Source: a virus. From it: DNA of 30,944 bases. Every line of letters starts with the position of its first letter. Position 1 is the first letter of the stretch. The notes under the pieces were generated by a model. The model was given only the letters and a program-made list of their open reading frames with translations, had not been told where the DNA came from and did not search any database. Shown in pieces: positions 1 to 6,050 of this stretch. The position numbers and the translations under genes were made by a program. The stretch spans positions 1 through 30,944 of IMG/VR virus record IMGVR_UViG_3300044825_001453. The stretch is one strand, 5' to 3'.

Positions 1-357
1 AACATTGTCAGGGATATACTTAATGCAACGCTCTGCTTTGTCTACCTCTTTGTCTTTAACTACAATCTTACCTTCGTTAGCTTTAAAGAACTCAGCCTTA
101 GCCTCAAGTTCTGCTTTAGTTCTACCAAAGTCAGGCGATACAACAAACTTGCTACCGAACTCATGTGGTTCTAATATTAATGTATGGATAAGTGAACCAA
201 GTCTCATTGACTCGGTAGGCTCATCTTGTTCATACATAAGTTTGTTTGTTATCTCCCATTGGAATTTAGCAGGAGACTCTAATAAATTTTTTGCCGTTGA
301 GAAGGAAAGGCGGAACTCAGGTGAGCTCAGCCAATCCATAAATACTTGATTTGCCAT
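1..357 (-). CDS. RecE-like / DUF3799 PDDEXK exonuclease, partial
   Basis: The gene starts at the ATG at 357 and runs off the left edge, so only the N-terminal 119 residues are present. The protein begins MANQVFMDWLSSPEFRLS and contains FSTAKNLLESPAKFQW and MRLGSLIHTLILEP. I recognise these as the N-terminal pattern of the exodeoxyribonuclease VIII / YqaJ-like PDDEXK family, in which the GxxxH segment opens the nuclease fold. The catalytic D/E/K residues would lie beyond the edge. Its start codon shares one base with the stop codon of the ERF gene (TAATG), so the two are probably translationally coupled. By family knowledge it would resect double-stranded DNA ends to give single strands for the annealing protein next door. 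The family call is good; the exact activity is inferred. Confidence 0.75.
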   Translation of the reverse strand, partial: MANQVFMDWLSSPEFRLSFSTAKNLLESPAKFQWEITNKLMYEQDEPTESMRLGSLIHTLILEPHEFGSKFVVSPDFGRTKAELEAKAEFFKANEGKIVVKDKEVDKAERCIKYIPDNV

Positions 358-779
358 TAGAATGATAGGTCTTTTTTAGGGTTAAAACTTGCTTGACGAG
401 GTGTTGACGTTTGTTCTCCAGATGCATCAGTATCTTTATCGGTAACTAACCCAAGTGCTGATGACAATGCATACCTACGAATGTAGGTAATTGCTGAGCC
501 TAATACTTGGAAGTCGTTCATACCTTTAAGCTGAACACCTTGAGGAATGGTTGCTACTGAACTAATGTTCTCACCGCTTTCGCAATGGAAGATAGTTGTT
601 TGTAGTCCAATGTCTGTCATCATCTGCGTAAACCCTAAGCCATGCTTTTTCATTAATGGGTTAATGATGTTAAAGATTGCAGGTAGGTCAGCGTAGCTGT
701 AACCGTACCCTTGAGTACCCTTGTGGATTACAGGGACTTCTTGTTGGAAAGCTGCGAGAGCTTTGTACAGGTTTTTCAT
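357..779 (-). CDS. erf: ERF-family single-strand annealing protein
   Basis: This 140-aa protein has the conserved ERF core: YKALAAFQQEVPVIHKG near residues 5-21, then YGYSYADLPAIFNIINPLM, KHGLGFTQMM and SAITYIRRYALSSALGL. The family (essential recombination function of phage P22 and relatives) binds single-stranded DNA and anneals complementary strands in phage recombination and genome circularisation. It is short for the family but includes the whole conserved core and a disordered tail (residues about 120-140, SGEQTSTPRQ). It lies immediately upstream of the RecE-like exonuclease, the usual exonuclease-annealase pairing. A host-type promoter at 850-880 reads into it. The call is confident. 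Confidence 0.88.
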   Translation of the reverse strand: MKNLYKALAAFQQEVPVIHKGTQGYGYSYADLPAIFNIINPLMKKHGLGFTQMMTDIGLQTTIFHCESGENISSVATIPQGVQLKGMNDFQVLGSAITYIRRYALSSALGLVTDKDTDASGEQTSTPRQASFNPKKDLSF

Positions 780-813
780 AATCGGTTTTGTGTTTGTGTT
801 AAAAAATATTTTT

Positions 814-839
814 GGGGCAACGAGTTACTCAATTACCCC
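814..839 (-). terminator. Nested dyad between sigma factor and ERF genes (operator or terminator)
   Basis: On the minus strand the arms GGGGTAA and TTGCCCC pair (one T-G) around an inner GAGT/ACTC dyad, followed by AAAAATATTTTTT. This could be an intrinsic terminator for the sigma-factor gene, which ends at 892. However, the promoter at 850-880 would start transcription only a few bases upstream of it. It may therefore be a repressor operator or an attenuator in the ERF leader. The sequence alone does not decide. Confidence 0.5.
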
Positions 840-849
840 TAACCCAAAT

Positions 850-880
850 CAAAGGTAATGACTTATTTTCAAATAACAAA
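850..880 (-). promoter_or_regulatory. Bacteroidota-type promoter for erf-exonuclease
   Basis: On the minus strand a TTTG (880-877) is followed after exactly 19 bases by TACCTTTG (857-850). This matches the Bacteroidota primary-sigma consensus of TTTG about 19-23 bases before TAnnTTTG. The predicted start point is near 843, about 65 bases before the ERF start codon. It suggests that the recombination pair is transcribed early by host polymerase, independently of the upstream sigma gene. Confidence 0.65.
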
Positions 881-891
881 ATTTTTGTGGA

Positions 892-1779
892 TTATTTTAA
901 AGATTTTTTTAGGTGAGAAATTGTTTGATTCACAAATTCATTTCCTTCTGTATCTGATATATTGTAGTCATTACATACTGATATAAATTCTTCATCAGAG
1001 ATTGCGTATTTAGCCAGCAGTAGCCTTTGGGTTTTGGTATTCAAATCATTTATAATTTCGTATAGCAGTTCAATATCCATAGCGTTGTCTAACTCAACAA
1101 CAAAACTATTCTTATCCGATATAGTATCTTCTACATATATCTCACTACTATCGCCATCTCCAATTGGAGACGATAAAGAAACCAATGGGCTGTTAATATC
1201 TATTGCTCCTTGTATTTCCATTCTGCTTGAAGACTCCAGCATATACTCATAAGGGATATGGCATTCATTAACTTCAAACTCTTTAACAGCAGCTTCTATT
1301 AACTTCTTTATCTTTTGTGCAGCCCTTAGTGGTCTGCGTGTAAATCTAATTGATGAGCTATTAGTTTCTATGTACATTAGCACATACTTCTTAGCGTAGA
1401 AGAAAGCAAAGGAGCTTATCTTTGTCTTACCATCTGTAGTAGTGGCTTTCTCCTCATCATACTTTTCTATTCCCTTTAAGAAACCTATACAAGCTTCTTG
1501 AAATAGGTCACTAATATACATGCCAGGTATCCAGCTCTTCATACATAGATGAAGCATTAGCTTTATGTTACCCTCAAGTATTTCGTTTAGGTATTTAACA
1601 TTTTGTTCTTTCTTGTACTTCTTTAATAACTTTAAGGCATCTTCATTGGATAGATACGTTTTAGATTTTAGGGACGGTTCTTTAAGTAGAGAAAGTAAAC
1701 TTTCGTCCATTGCAAAGTCATAAGACTCATGACCCTTAGCTAATATATTATCCCATATGTTTTTCTTAAAGTTTGCCAC
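892..1779 (-). CDS. Phage-encoded sigma-70-like RNA polymerase sigma factor
   Basis: This 295-aa protein has a sigma region 2 signature at about residues 70-150: NIKLMLHLCMK, then DLFQEACIGFLKGIEKYDEE, then ISSFAFFYAKKYVLMYI and IRFTRRP. These correspond to the core-binding helix (DLxQE.xIGLxxAxxxFD in cellular sigmas) and the start of the -10 recognition helix. A region-3-like helical part follows (about 150-215). The C-terminal end (about 230-295) has ELLYEIINDLNTKTQRLLLAKY and ISHLKKSL, which is at best a degenerate region 4. It presumably redirects host RNA polymerase to phage promoters; a candidate target motif is reported below. Its start overlaps the end of the 123-aa gene upstream, so they are co-transcribed. 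Confidence 0.8.
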   Translation of the reverse strand: MANFKKNIWDNILAKGHESYDFAMDESLLSLLKEPSLKSKTYLSNEDALKLLKKYKKEQNVKYLNEILEGNIKLMLHLCMKSWIPGMYISDLFQEACIGFLKGIEKYDEEKATTTDGKTKISSFAFFYAKKYVLMYIETNSSSIRFTRRPLRAAQKIKKLIEAAVKEFEVNECHIPYEYMLESSSRMEIQGAIDINSPLVSLSSPIGDGDSSEIYVEDTISDKNSFVVELDNAMDIELLYEIINDLNTKTQRLLLAKYAISDEEFISVCNDYNISDTEGNEFVNQTISHLKKSLK

Positions 1780-2137
1780 GGCCTTTCTGTTTTATTTTCC
1801 ATTCAGACCATACAGCTAAGAACTCGTCAAAGTACACACCTACTACAACAGAGTCATAAATAGAGGATTTAAAATAAACTTCAGTTAAATTAAAAATATC
1901 ACAGCCAACTATATGGCCTGTTATCTTTATCATTTGCACAGATGACAAGTCAATAACTCCGTCCATCCATAGTGCTGTTTGTACATTCTTAGGTTTGATA
2001 CCTATAGCTTCAAACAATTCATCTTGAGATTCGTCATGGCAATATATATCACAAAGCAATAAACTTGCTTCCCTTTCGTTCCCTATTAACATATAGTTCT
2101 TAGGGTTAGGTTCTGTTCTTACTATTTCTTTATTCAT
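1766..2137 (-). CDS. Unknown 123-aa protein upstream of the sigma factor
   Basis: I do not recognise this protein. It is soluble-looking, with an acidic N-terminal half and a basic tail (WKIKQKGRGKL). It overlaps the sigma-factor start by 14 bases, which points to translational coupling and perhaps a related role, such as a sigma accessory protein; that is speculation. The start is supported by the recurrent A-rich leader just before it (AACGCTTTAAAAACAAAG on the coding strand). Confidence 0.7.
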   Translation of the reverse strand: MNKEIVRTEPNPKNYMLIGNEREASLLLCDIYCHDESQDELFEAIGIKPKNVQTALWMDGVIDLSSVQMIKITGHIVGCDIFNLTEVYFKSSIYDSVVVGVYFDEFLAVWSEWKIKQKGRGKL

Positions 2138-2163
2138 TGCTTTGTTTTTAAAGCGTTATTAAT

Positions 2164-2679
2164 TTAGCCTTGGCCATGTTCAAACTCTACATCATGGACA
2201 TTGACAATATCTATCTTAGTTGGTTTAACAAGTATAGTTATCGGTTCGTATCCATCAAATACTAAAAAGTCATATGCCTTATGGTATCCGTTCTTCTCAA
2301 AGAAGTTTATAGCCCTTGAGTTTATAGAGTACAAATAAATAAATACATCTCCACCTATTAACCTTTCTACTGTCTTTAACCAATCCAATAATACGTTTTT
2401 ATTTCTATACTTAGGATCAATACCAAAACTATAAACCCAGTTATGAGCAGGTATAGTACAAGTAAAACCTATTGTTTTCCCTTCATAGACTATTGCATAA
2501 TATTTTACCCCCAAAGATTTATCTATTGTGGATATCGTATCGTAGGTATGGTTAATCATATCTTGATAGTTATCCGAAGGGGATATATGGTAGTCTTTTA
2601 ATTCATCATCACCATTGAAGGCTACTGATATTGCTTCTTTTAAGAAGGCTTTGTTTTTAAAGGGTTTTAGTTGTATCAT
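2164..2679 (-). CDS. GNAT-family N-acetyltransferase
   Basis: This 171-aa protein carries the GNAT pattern. KYYAIVYEGKTIGFTCTI forms the beta2-beta3 hairpin, VYSFGIDPKYRNKNVLLDWL is the beta4-motif A region where acetyl-CoA normally binds, and YSINSRAINFFEKNGYHKAY is the motif B end typical of the fold (N.xAxxFFEKxGF). The Q/RxxGxG/A loop of motif A is not canonical (PKYRNKNVLL), so acetyl-CoA binding or substrate use may be unusual. Phage GNATs are known to modify host proteins or antibiotics-like small molecules, but the substrate cannot be read here. The start overlaps the stop of the next gene upstream (ATGA). Confidence 0.72.
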   Translation of the reverse strand: MIQLKPFKNKAFLKEAISVAFNGDDELKDYHISPSDNYQDMINHTYDTISTIDKSLGVKYYAIVYEGKTIGFTCTIPAHNWVYSFGIDPKYRNKNVLLDWLKTVERLIGGDVFIYLYSINSRAINFFEKNGYHKAYDFLVFDGYEPITILVKPTKIDIVNVHDVEFEHGQG

Positions 2680-2951
2680 TGTATCATTTGGGTTATAGGC
2701 ATATCAAATGCATCTTTGAATAATTTAATTGCTCTTGAGTAATCTGTGTTAATATAGACAGCTTTTAATAGGTCAATTAGTTTATCATTTACAGTTGCTT
2801 CTCGCAAAATTACATCATTGTTATTTAAAATAACGATTTTGTTAATAATTATTTTTCCGTCAACAATTTCTGCGTCATGGACTTTAATGTATAGCTGCTC
2901 CATATTAAAACTTAGATTCATTGTCAAACCATCTTGGTATAACTTTATCAT
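2676..2951 (-). CDS. Unknown 91-aa protein
   Basis: I do not recognise it. The N-terminal half is predicted beta-rich (LYIKVHDAEIVDGKIIINKI) and the C-terminal half helical (KLIDLLKAVYINT, SRAIKLFKDAF). It overlaps the 69-aa gene upstream by 47 bases and the GNAT start by 4 bases. A second in-frame ATG at 2921 would shorten the protein by ten residues and reduce the upstream overlap. Confidence 0.6.
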   Translation of the reverse strand: MIKLYQDGLTMNLSFNMEQLYIKVHDAEIVDGKIIINKIVILNNNDVILREATVNDKLIDLLKAVYINTDYSRAIKLFKDAFDMPITQMIQ

Positions 2952-3114
2952 ACCATCTACCTTTTCTTACTACATTAGTCTCATCTTCTTTACCCTCGTA
3001 GTGTTCCTTAGCAATCTTACAGATGTTATCTGTTATCCTATCGGTTACCTCAGGGTTGGATATGTTAGCCATCTTGAGTAGGTGTTCTACTTCCCAATAT
3101 ATTAGTTGTCTCAT
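2905..3114 (-). CDS. Unknown 69-aa protein
   Basis: This is a small protein with a helical, charged composition (WEVEHLLKMANISNPEV, ICKIAKEHYEGKED). No family is recognised. Its start codon overlaps the stop of the 24-aa membrane peptide upstream (ATGA), supporting a coupled operon. The 3' end overlaps the following gene by 47 bases in another frame. Confidence 0.6.
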   Translation of the reverse strand: MRQLIYWEVEHLLKMANISNPEVTDRITDNICKIAKEHYEGKEDETNVVRKGRWYDKVIPRWFDNESKF

Positions 3115-3185
3115 AGTTTACGTTTTTTTAGCCCTAAGTAAATGCATAGGGCTATGTAAAAGGATAGTGTTATTAGTGCTGTCAT
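3111..3185 (-). CDS. Putative 24-aa single-span membrane peptide
   Basis: The coding strand reads MTALITLSFYIALCIYLG followed by LKKRKL: one hydrophobic helix of about 17 residues and a basic tail. The stop overlaps the start of the 69-aa gene as ATGA, the arrangement seen at several real junctions here. It fills what would otherwise be a 70-base gap. Such short reading frames arise by chance, so confidence is limited. Confidence 0.4.
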   Translation of the reverse strand: MTALITLSFYIALCIYLGLKKRKL

Positions 3186-3186
3186 A

Positions 3187-3432
3187 TTAATTAGGGTTTA
3201 CTTCTGGTCCTTCAGCTTCTCCTCTAAGGATATCTTGTATTACTTCTCCTGTTCCGAGAGCTCCATCTTGAAACCCTGCTTTGTAACATAACTCTATTAA
3301 GCTGTCTATCATGTCTATAGCAAGTATTTCATGAACTTCTTTATTAGCTAATTCAAGTAGGTGTTCTTTAAACTCTTTTAATTTGTTATCCATTAATTCA
3401 GTTGCATTAATCTCGTAGATTTTCTTTTTCAT
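3187..3432 (-). CDS. Unknown 81-aa helical protein
   Basis: The start MKKKIYEINATELMDNKL is preceded by the block's usual A-rich leader (TATAAAACCAAATCAAATG). The protein is almost entirely helical and acidic (LKEFKEHLLELANKEVHEIL, IDSLIELCYKAGFQDGALG). No catalytic motif is visible and no family is recognised. Confidence 0.65.
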   Translation of the reverse strand: MKKKIYEINATELMDNKLKEFKEHLLELANKEVHEILAIDMIDSLIELCYKAGFQDGALGTGEVIQDILRGEAEGPEVNPN

Positions 3433-3443
3433 TTGATTTGGTT

Positions 3444-3767
3444 TTATAGTTTATTAATATTTAATCTTGTTTGTACTTCTAATTGTTTCCTATCTTCGTA
3501 ACCCTTACCTCTAAACTGAGGGTTAGTTTCTTTTAACTTACGAGCAGCCCTTGTAATAGAATCAGATGATGCTAACAAACTATTGCTATACATCGTTAAG
3601 AAGTTCTCAAAAGTTACATCACCTTGGTTACTTGCTCGTACTTGTTTGTGCCATACAACACAACAAAGATAGTTGTCATTATCCCTTGCTTGTGGATAGT
3701 TCAATAGGATATCTTCTACGAAGTCCTTGATTGCTTTAATTTTAGTTATCGGATTTGCCATTTTCAT
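3444..3767 (-). CDS. Conserved phage protein of unknown function, 107 aa
   Basis: The pattern of a helix ending in NYPQARDNDNYLCCVVWHK, then SSDSITRAARKLKETNPQFR and a charged tail (RGKGYEDRKQLEVQTRLN) resembles a small protein recurrent in phages of Gram-negative hosts (RDSDxxL...W....SxxSITRxRRKxQExxPxLRG). That family has no assigned role as far as I know. The start (3767, or the second Met at 3761) overlaps the end of the 85-aa gene upstream. Confidence 0.65.
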   Translation of the reverse strand: MKMANPITKIKAIKDFVEDILLNYPQARDNDNYLCCVVWHKQVRASNQGDVTFENFLTMYSNSLLASSDSITRAARKLKETNPQFRGKGYEDRKQLEVQTRLNINKL

Positions 3768-3999
3768 ATTTGTTTATAGCTATCTCTAAGTTAGCCTCGT
3801 TAACAATCTTGTTATAAAACCCTGACCAGAATGGGTAACCCATAATAGAATCTGACCAATTAAATACACCTAAGAAGTGTTCAAATTCATCGTACTCAGA
3901 AGTAAGATACGATACAGGGTTATCTAATTCAGCTACTTCTCGTAGCCAATGCTGTTGCATATGGGTTGATAATGTGTTTAAGTAATTAATTCCATTCAT
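3742..3999 (-). CDS. Unknown 85-aa protein
   Basis: This soluble protein is rich in aromatic residues (FEHFLGVFNWSDSIMGYPFW). No family is recognised. It is the first gene after the 0.4-kb structured non-coding stretch, so its expression may depend on that RNA if the stretch is its leader. The last 26 bases overlap the 107-aa gene. Confidence 0.6.
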   Translation of the reverse strand: MNGINYLNTLSTHMQQHWLREVAELDNPVSYLTSEYDEFEHFLGVFNWSDSIMGYPFWSGFYNKIVNEANLEIAINKYENGKSDN

Positions 4000-4019
4000 A
4001 ATATATAATTTATAGGGTT

Positions 4020-4405
4020 AAAAATATGGCAGGGCTTAAACTTTAAAGATTGAAATTATAGGAAGACGAGTATCTGCGAATCACAATCCCTGCTCCAAAA
4101 GTTTTAAAAGGTAGTCTAATACTACATTGTGGACAATATACTCTATTAAAACACCGAACATCTAACGACTCGTGCTGAGAGTATCCCATAGATTAAAGAC
4201 CATATAGGACGATAGGTCTAAAACAAAAATGGCTAATCGCTATAGGTGAGAAGAGGTCACCGTCAAGCAAAAAGCCATCAAAATTTTTATTTAAAAGATT
4301 ATTAGTTCCTCTTCAACTACTAATCTATACTTATATATTATGCTCGGTTTTAGACAACAAAGACACCAACAAGAAGACCCGATAAACTTCCTATGCGTTG
4401 ATGTC
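4020..4405 (-). ncRNA. Candidate structured non-coding RNA (or long structured leader)
   Basis: No gene longer than 48 codons fits in 4000-4470. On the minus strand a TATCTTTG box (4418-4411) predicts a start near 4405. There the first stem begins: GACATCAAC (4405-4397) pairs with GTTGGTGTC (4370-4362), one G-U included. A second domain is closed by GTCTAAAAC (4355-4347) with GTTTTAGAC (4224-4216). It encloses ATGGCT (4278-4273) with AGCCAT (4234-4229), which encloses GGTGA (4261-4257) with TCACC (4249-4245). Further on, ATACTCT (4184-4178) pairs AGAGTAT (4144-4138), and GCAGGG (4093-4088) pairs CCCTGC (4034-4029), followed by ATATTTTT. No Rfam family is recognised, and tRNA, tmRNA and RNase P features are absent. 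Confidence 0.5.
4043..4189 (-). CDS. Possible 48-aa Cys-containing peptide within the structured region
   Basis: An ATG-to-TAA frame on the minus strand reads MGYSQHESLDVRCFNRVYCP followed by QCSIRLPF and a basic tail. The spacing C13, C19, C22 (CPQC) suggests half of a zinc finger, but a fourth ligand is missing. It overlaps the 3' half of the candidate RNA, so it may be a chance frame or a leader peptide. Confidence 0.25.
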   Translation of the reverse strand: MGYSQHESLDVRCFNRVYCPQCSIRLPFKTFGAGIVIRRYSSSYNFNL

Positions 4406-4410
4406 TATTG

Positions 4411-4418
4411 CAAAGATA
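4411..4418 (-). promoter_or_regulatory. Putative -7 box (TATCTTTG) for the non-coding RNA
   Basis: TATCTTTG on the minus strand matches the Bacteroidota TAnnTTTG element. No TTG is present 19-23 bases upstream, so it is a half-match. The predicted start coincides with the first base of the first RNA stem, which is what makes it worth noting. Confidence 0.45.
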
Positions 4419-4470
4419 CAAAATGTTATATTATATTTCCTAATTAAGTTATCCTTGACTTATCCACAGG

Positions 4471-4755
4471 TTACTTCTTCTTCTTTCCTCTTGCTCTTTT
4501 ATCTCCAGCACTATCGTTCTTATCGCCTCTATTCTTTGAAGCAGACTTGAAACCTACAATCTTCTTACCTTTATGGGCTGCATCTAAACCATCACCATTA
4601 CCATAAGTCTTTTTCTTTCTATTGTATTGGTTAAGTTCTTCTCTTTTATTTACAGCAGCAGGTTTCTTGTTAGCTTTCTTACTTGAAGCTATATGTTTAG
4701 CCCTTGCTTCGGGGTTAGATTGATAAAATTTAGCTGTTCTTGATTGTCCTTTCAT
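4471..4755 (-). CDS. Conserved small basic phage protein (YGNGDG / SKNRGDKND type)
   Basis: This 94-aa, strongly lysine-rich protein has RTAKFYQSNPEARAKHIAS, NKKPAAVNKREELNQYNRK, TYGNGDGLDAAHKG and SKNRGDKNDSAGDKRARGK. I recognise this order of motifs from small basic proteins in many marine and Bacteroidota phages, sometimes listed as structural; the function is not established. The N-terminal third resembles the DNA-contacting half of some HNH-type proteins, but no HNH triad is present. The start overlaps the stop of the DnaA-like gene (ATGA). Confidence 0.68.
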   Translation of the reverse strand: MKGQSRTAKFYQSNPEARAKHIASSKKANKKPAAVNKREELNQYNRKKKTYGNGDGLDAAHKGKKIVGFKSASKNRGDKNDSAGDKRARGKKKK

Positions 4756-5168
4756 AAGTCTATAATACGCCTAAGTTGCTTGCTCTTGGGTAAGCCATAC
4801 CCTTCATTACGGGTTATCATCTTCTTTCTAATACCATTTGTTCTAATAAATATCTTCTTCTTAATATCTTCAACCCATTGCTTATCTTCTTTCTTTCCTT
4901 TAATCTTCTTATTGATTACCCCTAAGTGATAGTCAATAGTCTTTATATCATATCCATATTCTTCGGCTGTCTTCCCAGAGCTGTAGCCACTTAGTATTCT
5001 CATTAGGTAAAATGCTATACGTCTTGCATTAGTATACTTTCTTTCTTTTGTATCTGCAAATAGTCTATCTACTTCTATGTCAAAGTATTCACATGATGCC
5101 CTGACTATTACATCAGGGCTTATGTTCATGTTGGTTCTCACTCCAAATTTACTCTTTAACTTAGCCAT
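4752..5168 (-). CDS. DnaA domain IV-like DNA-binding protein
   Basis: Residues 10-95 follow the DnaA C-terminal domain: VRASCEYFDIEVDRLFADT, KERKYTNARRIAFYLMRIL, SGYSSGKTAEEYGYDIKTID and YHLGVINKKI. In DnaA this helix-turn-helix (domain IV) reads the DnaA box through a DHxT motif; here that loop is DIKTID, so the sequence read must differ. Domains I-III, including the AAA+ ATPase, are absent, and a basic tail follows. It may help start replication, act as a transcription regulator, or compete with host DnaA. I chose the ATG at 5168 because the upstream GTG lacks leader features. The gene overlaps both neighbours. Confidence 0.65.
   Translation of the reverse strand: MAKLKSKFGVRTNMNISPDVIVRASCEYFDIEVDRLFADTKERKYTNARRIAFYLMRILSGYSSGKTAEEYGYDIKTIDYHLGVINKKIKGKKEDKQWVEDIKKKIFIRTNGIRKKMITRNEGYGLPKSKQLRRIIDL
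4761..4770 (-). promoter_or_regulatory. GCGTATTATA motif copy on the minus strand
   Basis: This is an exact copy of the motif found before the late genes. It lies inside the 3' end of the DnaA-like gene and ends 5 bases before the ATG of the 94-aa basic protein. It may be coincidental coding sequence (RRIID) or a real promoter giving a leaderless transcript. Confidence 0.3.
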
Positions 5169-5322
5169 CACGTCTCTTTAATGGATCATCATTCATATCA
5201 TCAGCTAATGATATAGCTAATGCTTCTGCTTCATAATGTTTGTCAAGTAATTCAGAGTACTTAATGTGGAGTTCTGTAAACTTAACTAATAAATCTTCGT
5301 ACATTTTTTTGTAGTCTGTCAT
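5161..5322 (-). CDS. Unknown 53-aa acidic helical protein
   Basis: The protein begins MTDYKKMYEDLLVKFTELHI and continues as a single amphipathic, probably coiled-coil helix, ending DDMNDDPLKRRDG. The stop codon TAA overlaps the start of the DnaA-like gene (ATGGCTAA), and the start is preceded by an A-rich leader. It fills the gap between two genes exactly. No function is recognised; a partner or regulator of the DnaA-like protein is possible. Confidence 0.6.
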   Translation of the reverse strand: MTDYKKMYEDLLVKFTELHIKYSELLDKHYEAEALAISLADDMNDDPLKRRDG

Positions 5323-5333
5323 AATTTTAAATT

Positions 5334-5639
5334 TTATCTTAATACATGAATTGTTGTGTCTCCGTAGCGTATGCCACCTTGTGGCCTACCATCTTCGTAA
5401 TACCTTTTACAGAATGCATCTGCATCAAAGTATCCACGTTCATTTACAGGTAGTGGTTCGTCATGGCTTGGTGCGACTAAACCCTTAGTATGTTTATGTG
5501 GTTGGCAGCCCTTACGACAATATATAGTTGTCTTATTAGGGGTTACAAAGTCCTTTAAACAATCAGGGTTAGCACAAATTCTTTCGTACACTTTACGCTC
5601 GCGTTTTACAGGGTGGGGTTTACCCAATTGAATCATCAT
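5334..5639 (-). CDS. Zinc-ribbon protein, 101 aa
   Basis: The segment RICANPDCLKDFVTPNKTTI then YCRKGCQPHKHTKG gives C-x4-C ... C-x3-C with nearby histidines, a probable single zinc-binding site near residues 22-48. The C-terminal half (ERGYFDADAFCKRYYEDGRP) is mixed alpha/beta and unrecognised. Such small zinc proteins in phage early regions often bind nucleic acid or host proteins; the role here is unknown. Two adjacent ATGs make the start uncertain by one codon. Confidence 0.65.
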   Translation of the reverse strand: MMIQLGKPHPVKRERKVYERICANPDCLKDFVTPNKTTIYCRKGCQPHKHTKGLVAPSHDEPLPVNERGYFDADAFCKRYYEDGRPQGGIRYGDTTIHVLR

Positions 5640-5650
5640 AATGGTATAGT

Positions 5651-5920
5651 TTATTCGTTAATAATATCTCTTCTAATAAATTCCAATTCATCAGCATGCA
5701 TCTGTTCTAATTCCTCATCACTATAATAACGTGGCTCAGTATGGGCATTAGGAAATAAGGTACACAGCTTAACACCTTCAGCATGGGACTGCATTAATAC
5801 ATCATTGTACAAAATATTAAGCATATCGCTACACATTGCAGACTTGTGGCATGCTTCTAAAATAGTTGTCATCATAGCCAATCTTTTAAGATGGTCAGGT
5901 AAGTGGGATAAATTTTCCAT
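5651..5920 (-). CDS. Unknown 89-aa protein
   Basis: I place the start at 5920 (MENLSHLPDHLKRLAM) because it follows the AT-rich leader. The longer upstream frame would run through the small membrane gene. The protein is helical with several cysteines and a very acidic end (YSDEELEQMHADELEFIRRD). No family is recognised. A weaker late-motif-like CGTATTATAT lies about 100 bases upstream. Confidence 0.6.
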   Translation of the reverse strand: MENLSHLPDHLKRLAMMTTILEACHKSAMCSDMLNILYNDVLMQSHAEGVKLCTLFPNAHTEPRYYSDEELEQMHADELEFIRRDIINE

Positions 5921-5922
5921 AA

Positions 5923-6039
5923 TTAAAAATTTAAAAGTGAAACAATAAAAAGGGTTAAAACTGAAATTAGCCAATAAACCAATGGTGCGTTTAGAACCAC
6001 AGGCATTACGCAAATTAAATATATAATACGTTTAATCAT
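5923..6039 (-). CDS. Small membrane protein, 38 aa
   Basis: The frame begins MIKRIIYLICVMPVVLNAPL and continues with a second hydrophobic stretch, YWLISVLTLFIVSLL. This gives two predicted membrane spans with a basic N-terminus. The ATG at 6039 is preferred over the upstream ATG at 6114 because the 23-bp repeat at 6051-6073 lies between them, and an identical repeat precedes another small envelope gene. The function is unknown; membrane peptides of this kind can act in superinfection exclusion or lysis control. Confidence 0.45.
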   Translation of the reverse strand: MIKRIIYLICVMPVVLNAPLVYWLISVLTLFIVSLLNF

Positions 6040-6050
6040 ACAAAAGAAGA

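Noticed and set aside
5-349. Rightward 114-codon frame at the left edge
   Set aside because: The opposite strand encodes a recognisable RecE-like exonuclease N-terminus coupled to the ERF gene.
2806-2813. TAATTTTG, and other TAnnTTTG-like octamers inside leftward genes (for example 3664-3671, 6187-6194)
   Set aside because: They lie within coding sequence without a correctly spaced TTTG. Such octamers are expected by chance in AT-rich DNA.
3130-3155. Perfect AGCCCTA/TAGGGCT hairpin next to a poly-T/poly-A tract
   Set aside because: For leftward transcription the tract after the stem reads as A, not T, and no rightward gene ends here. It is not supported as a terminator.
4058-4100. tRNA-like 3' end (CGAATC ... 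CTCCA) on the plus strand
   Set aside because: The would-be T stem does not pair and no D or anticodon arm can be found, so it is not a tRNA or tmRNA.
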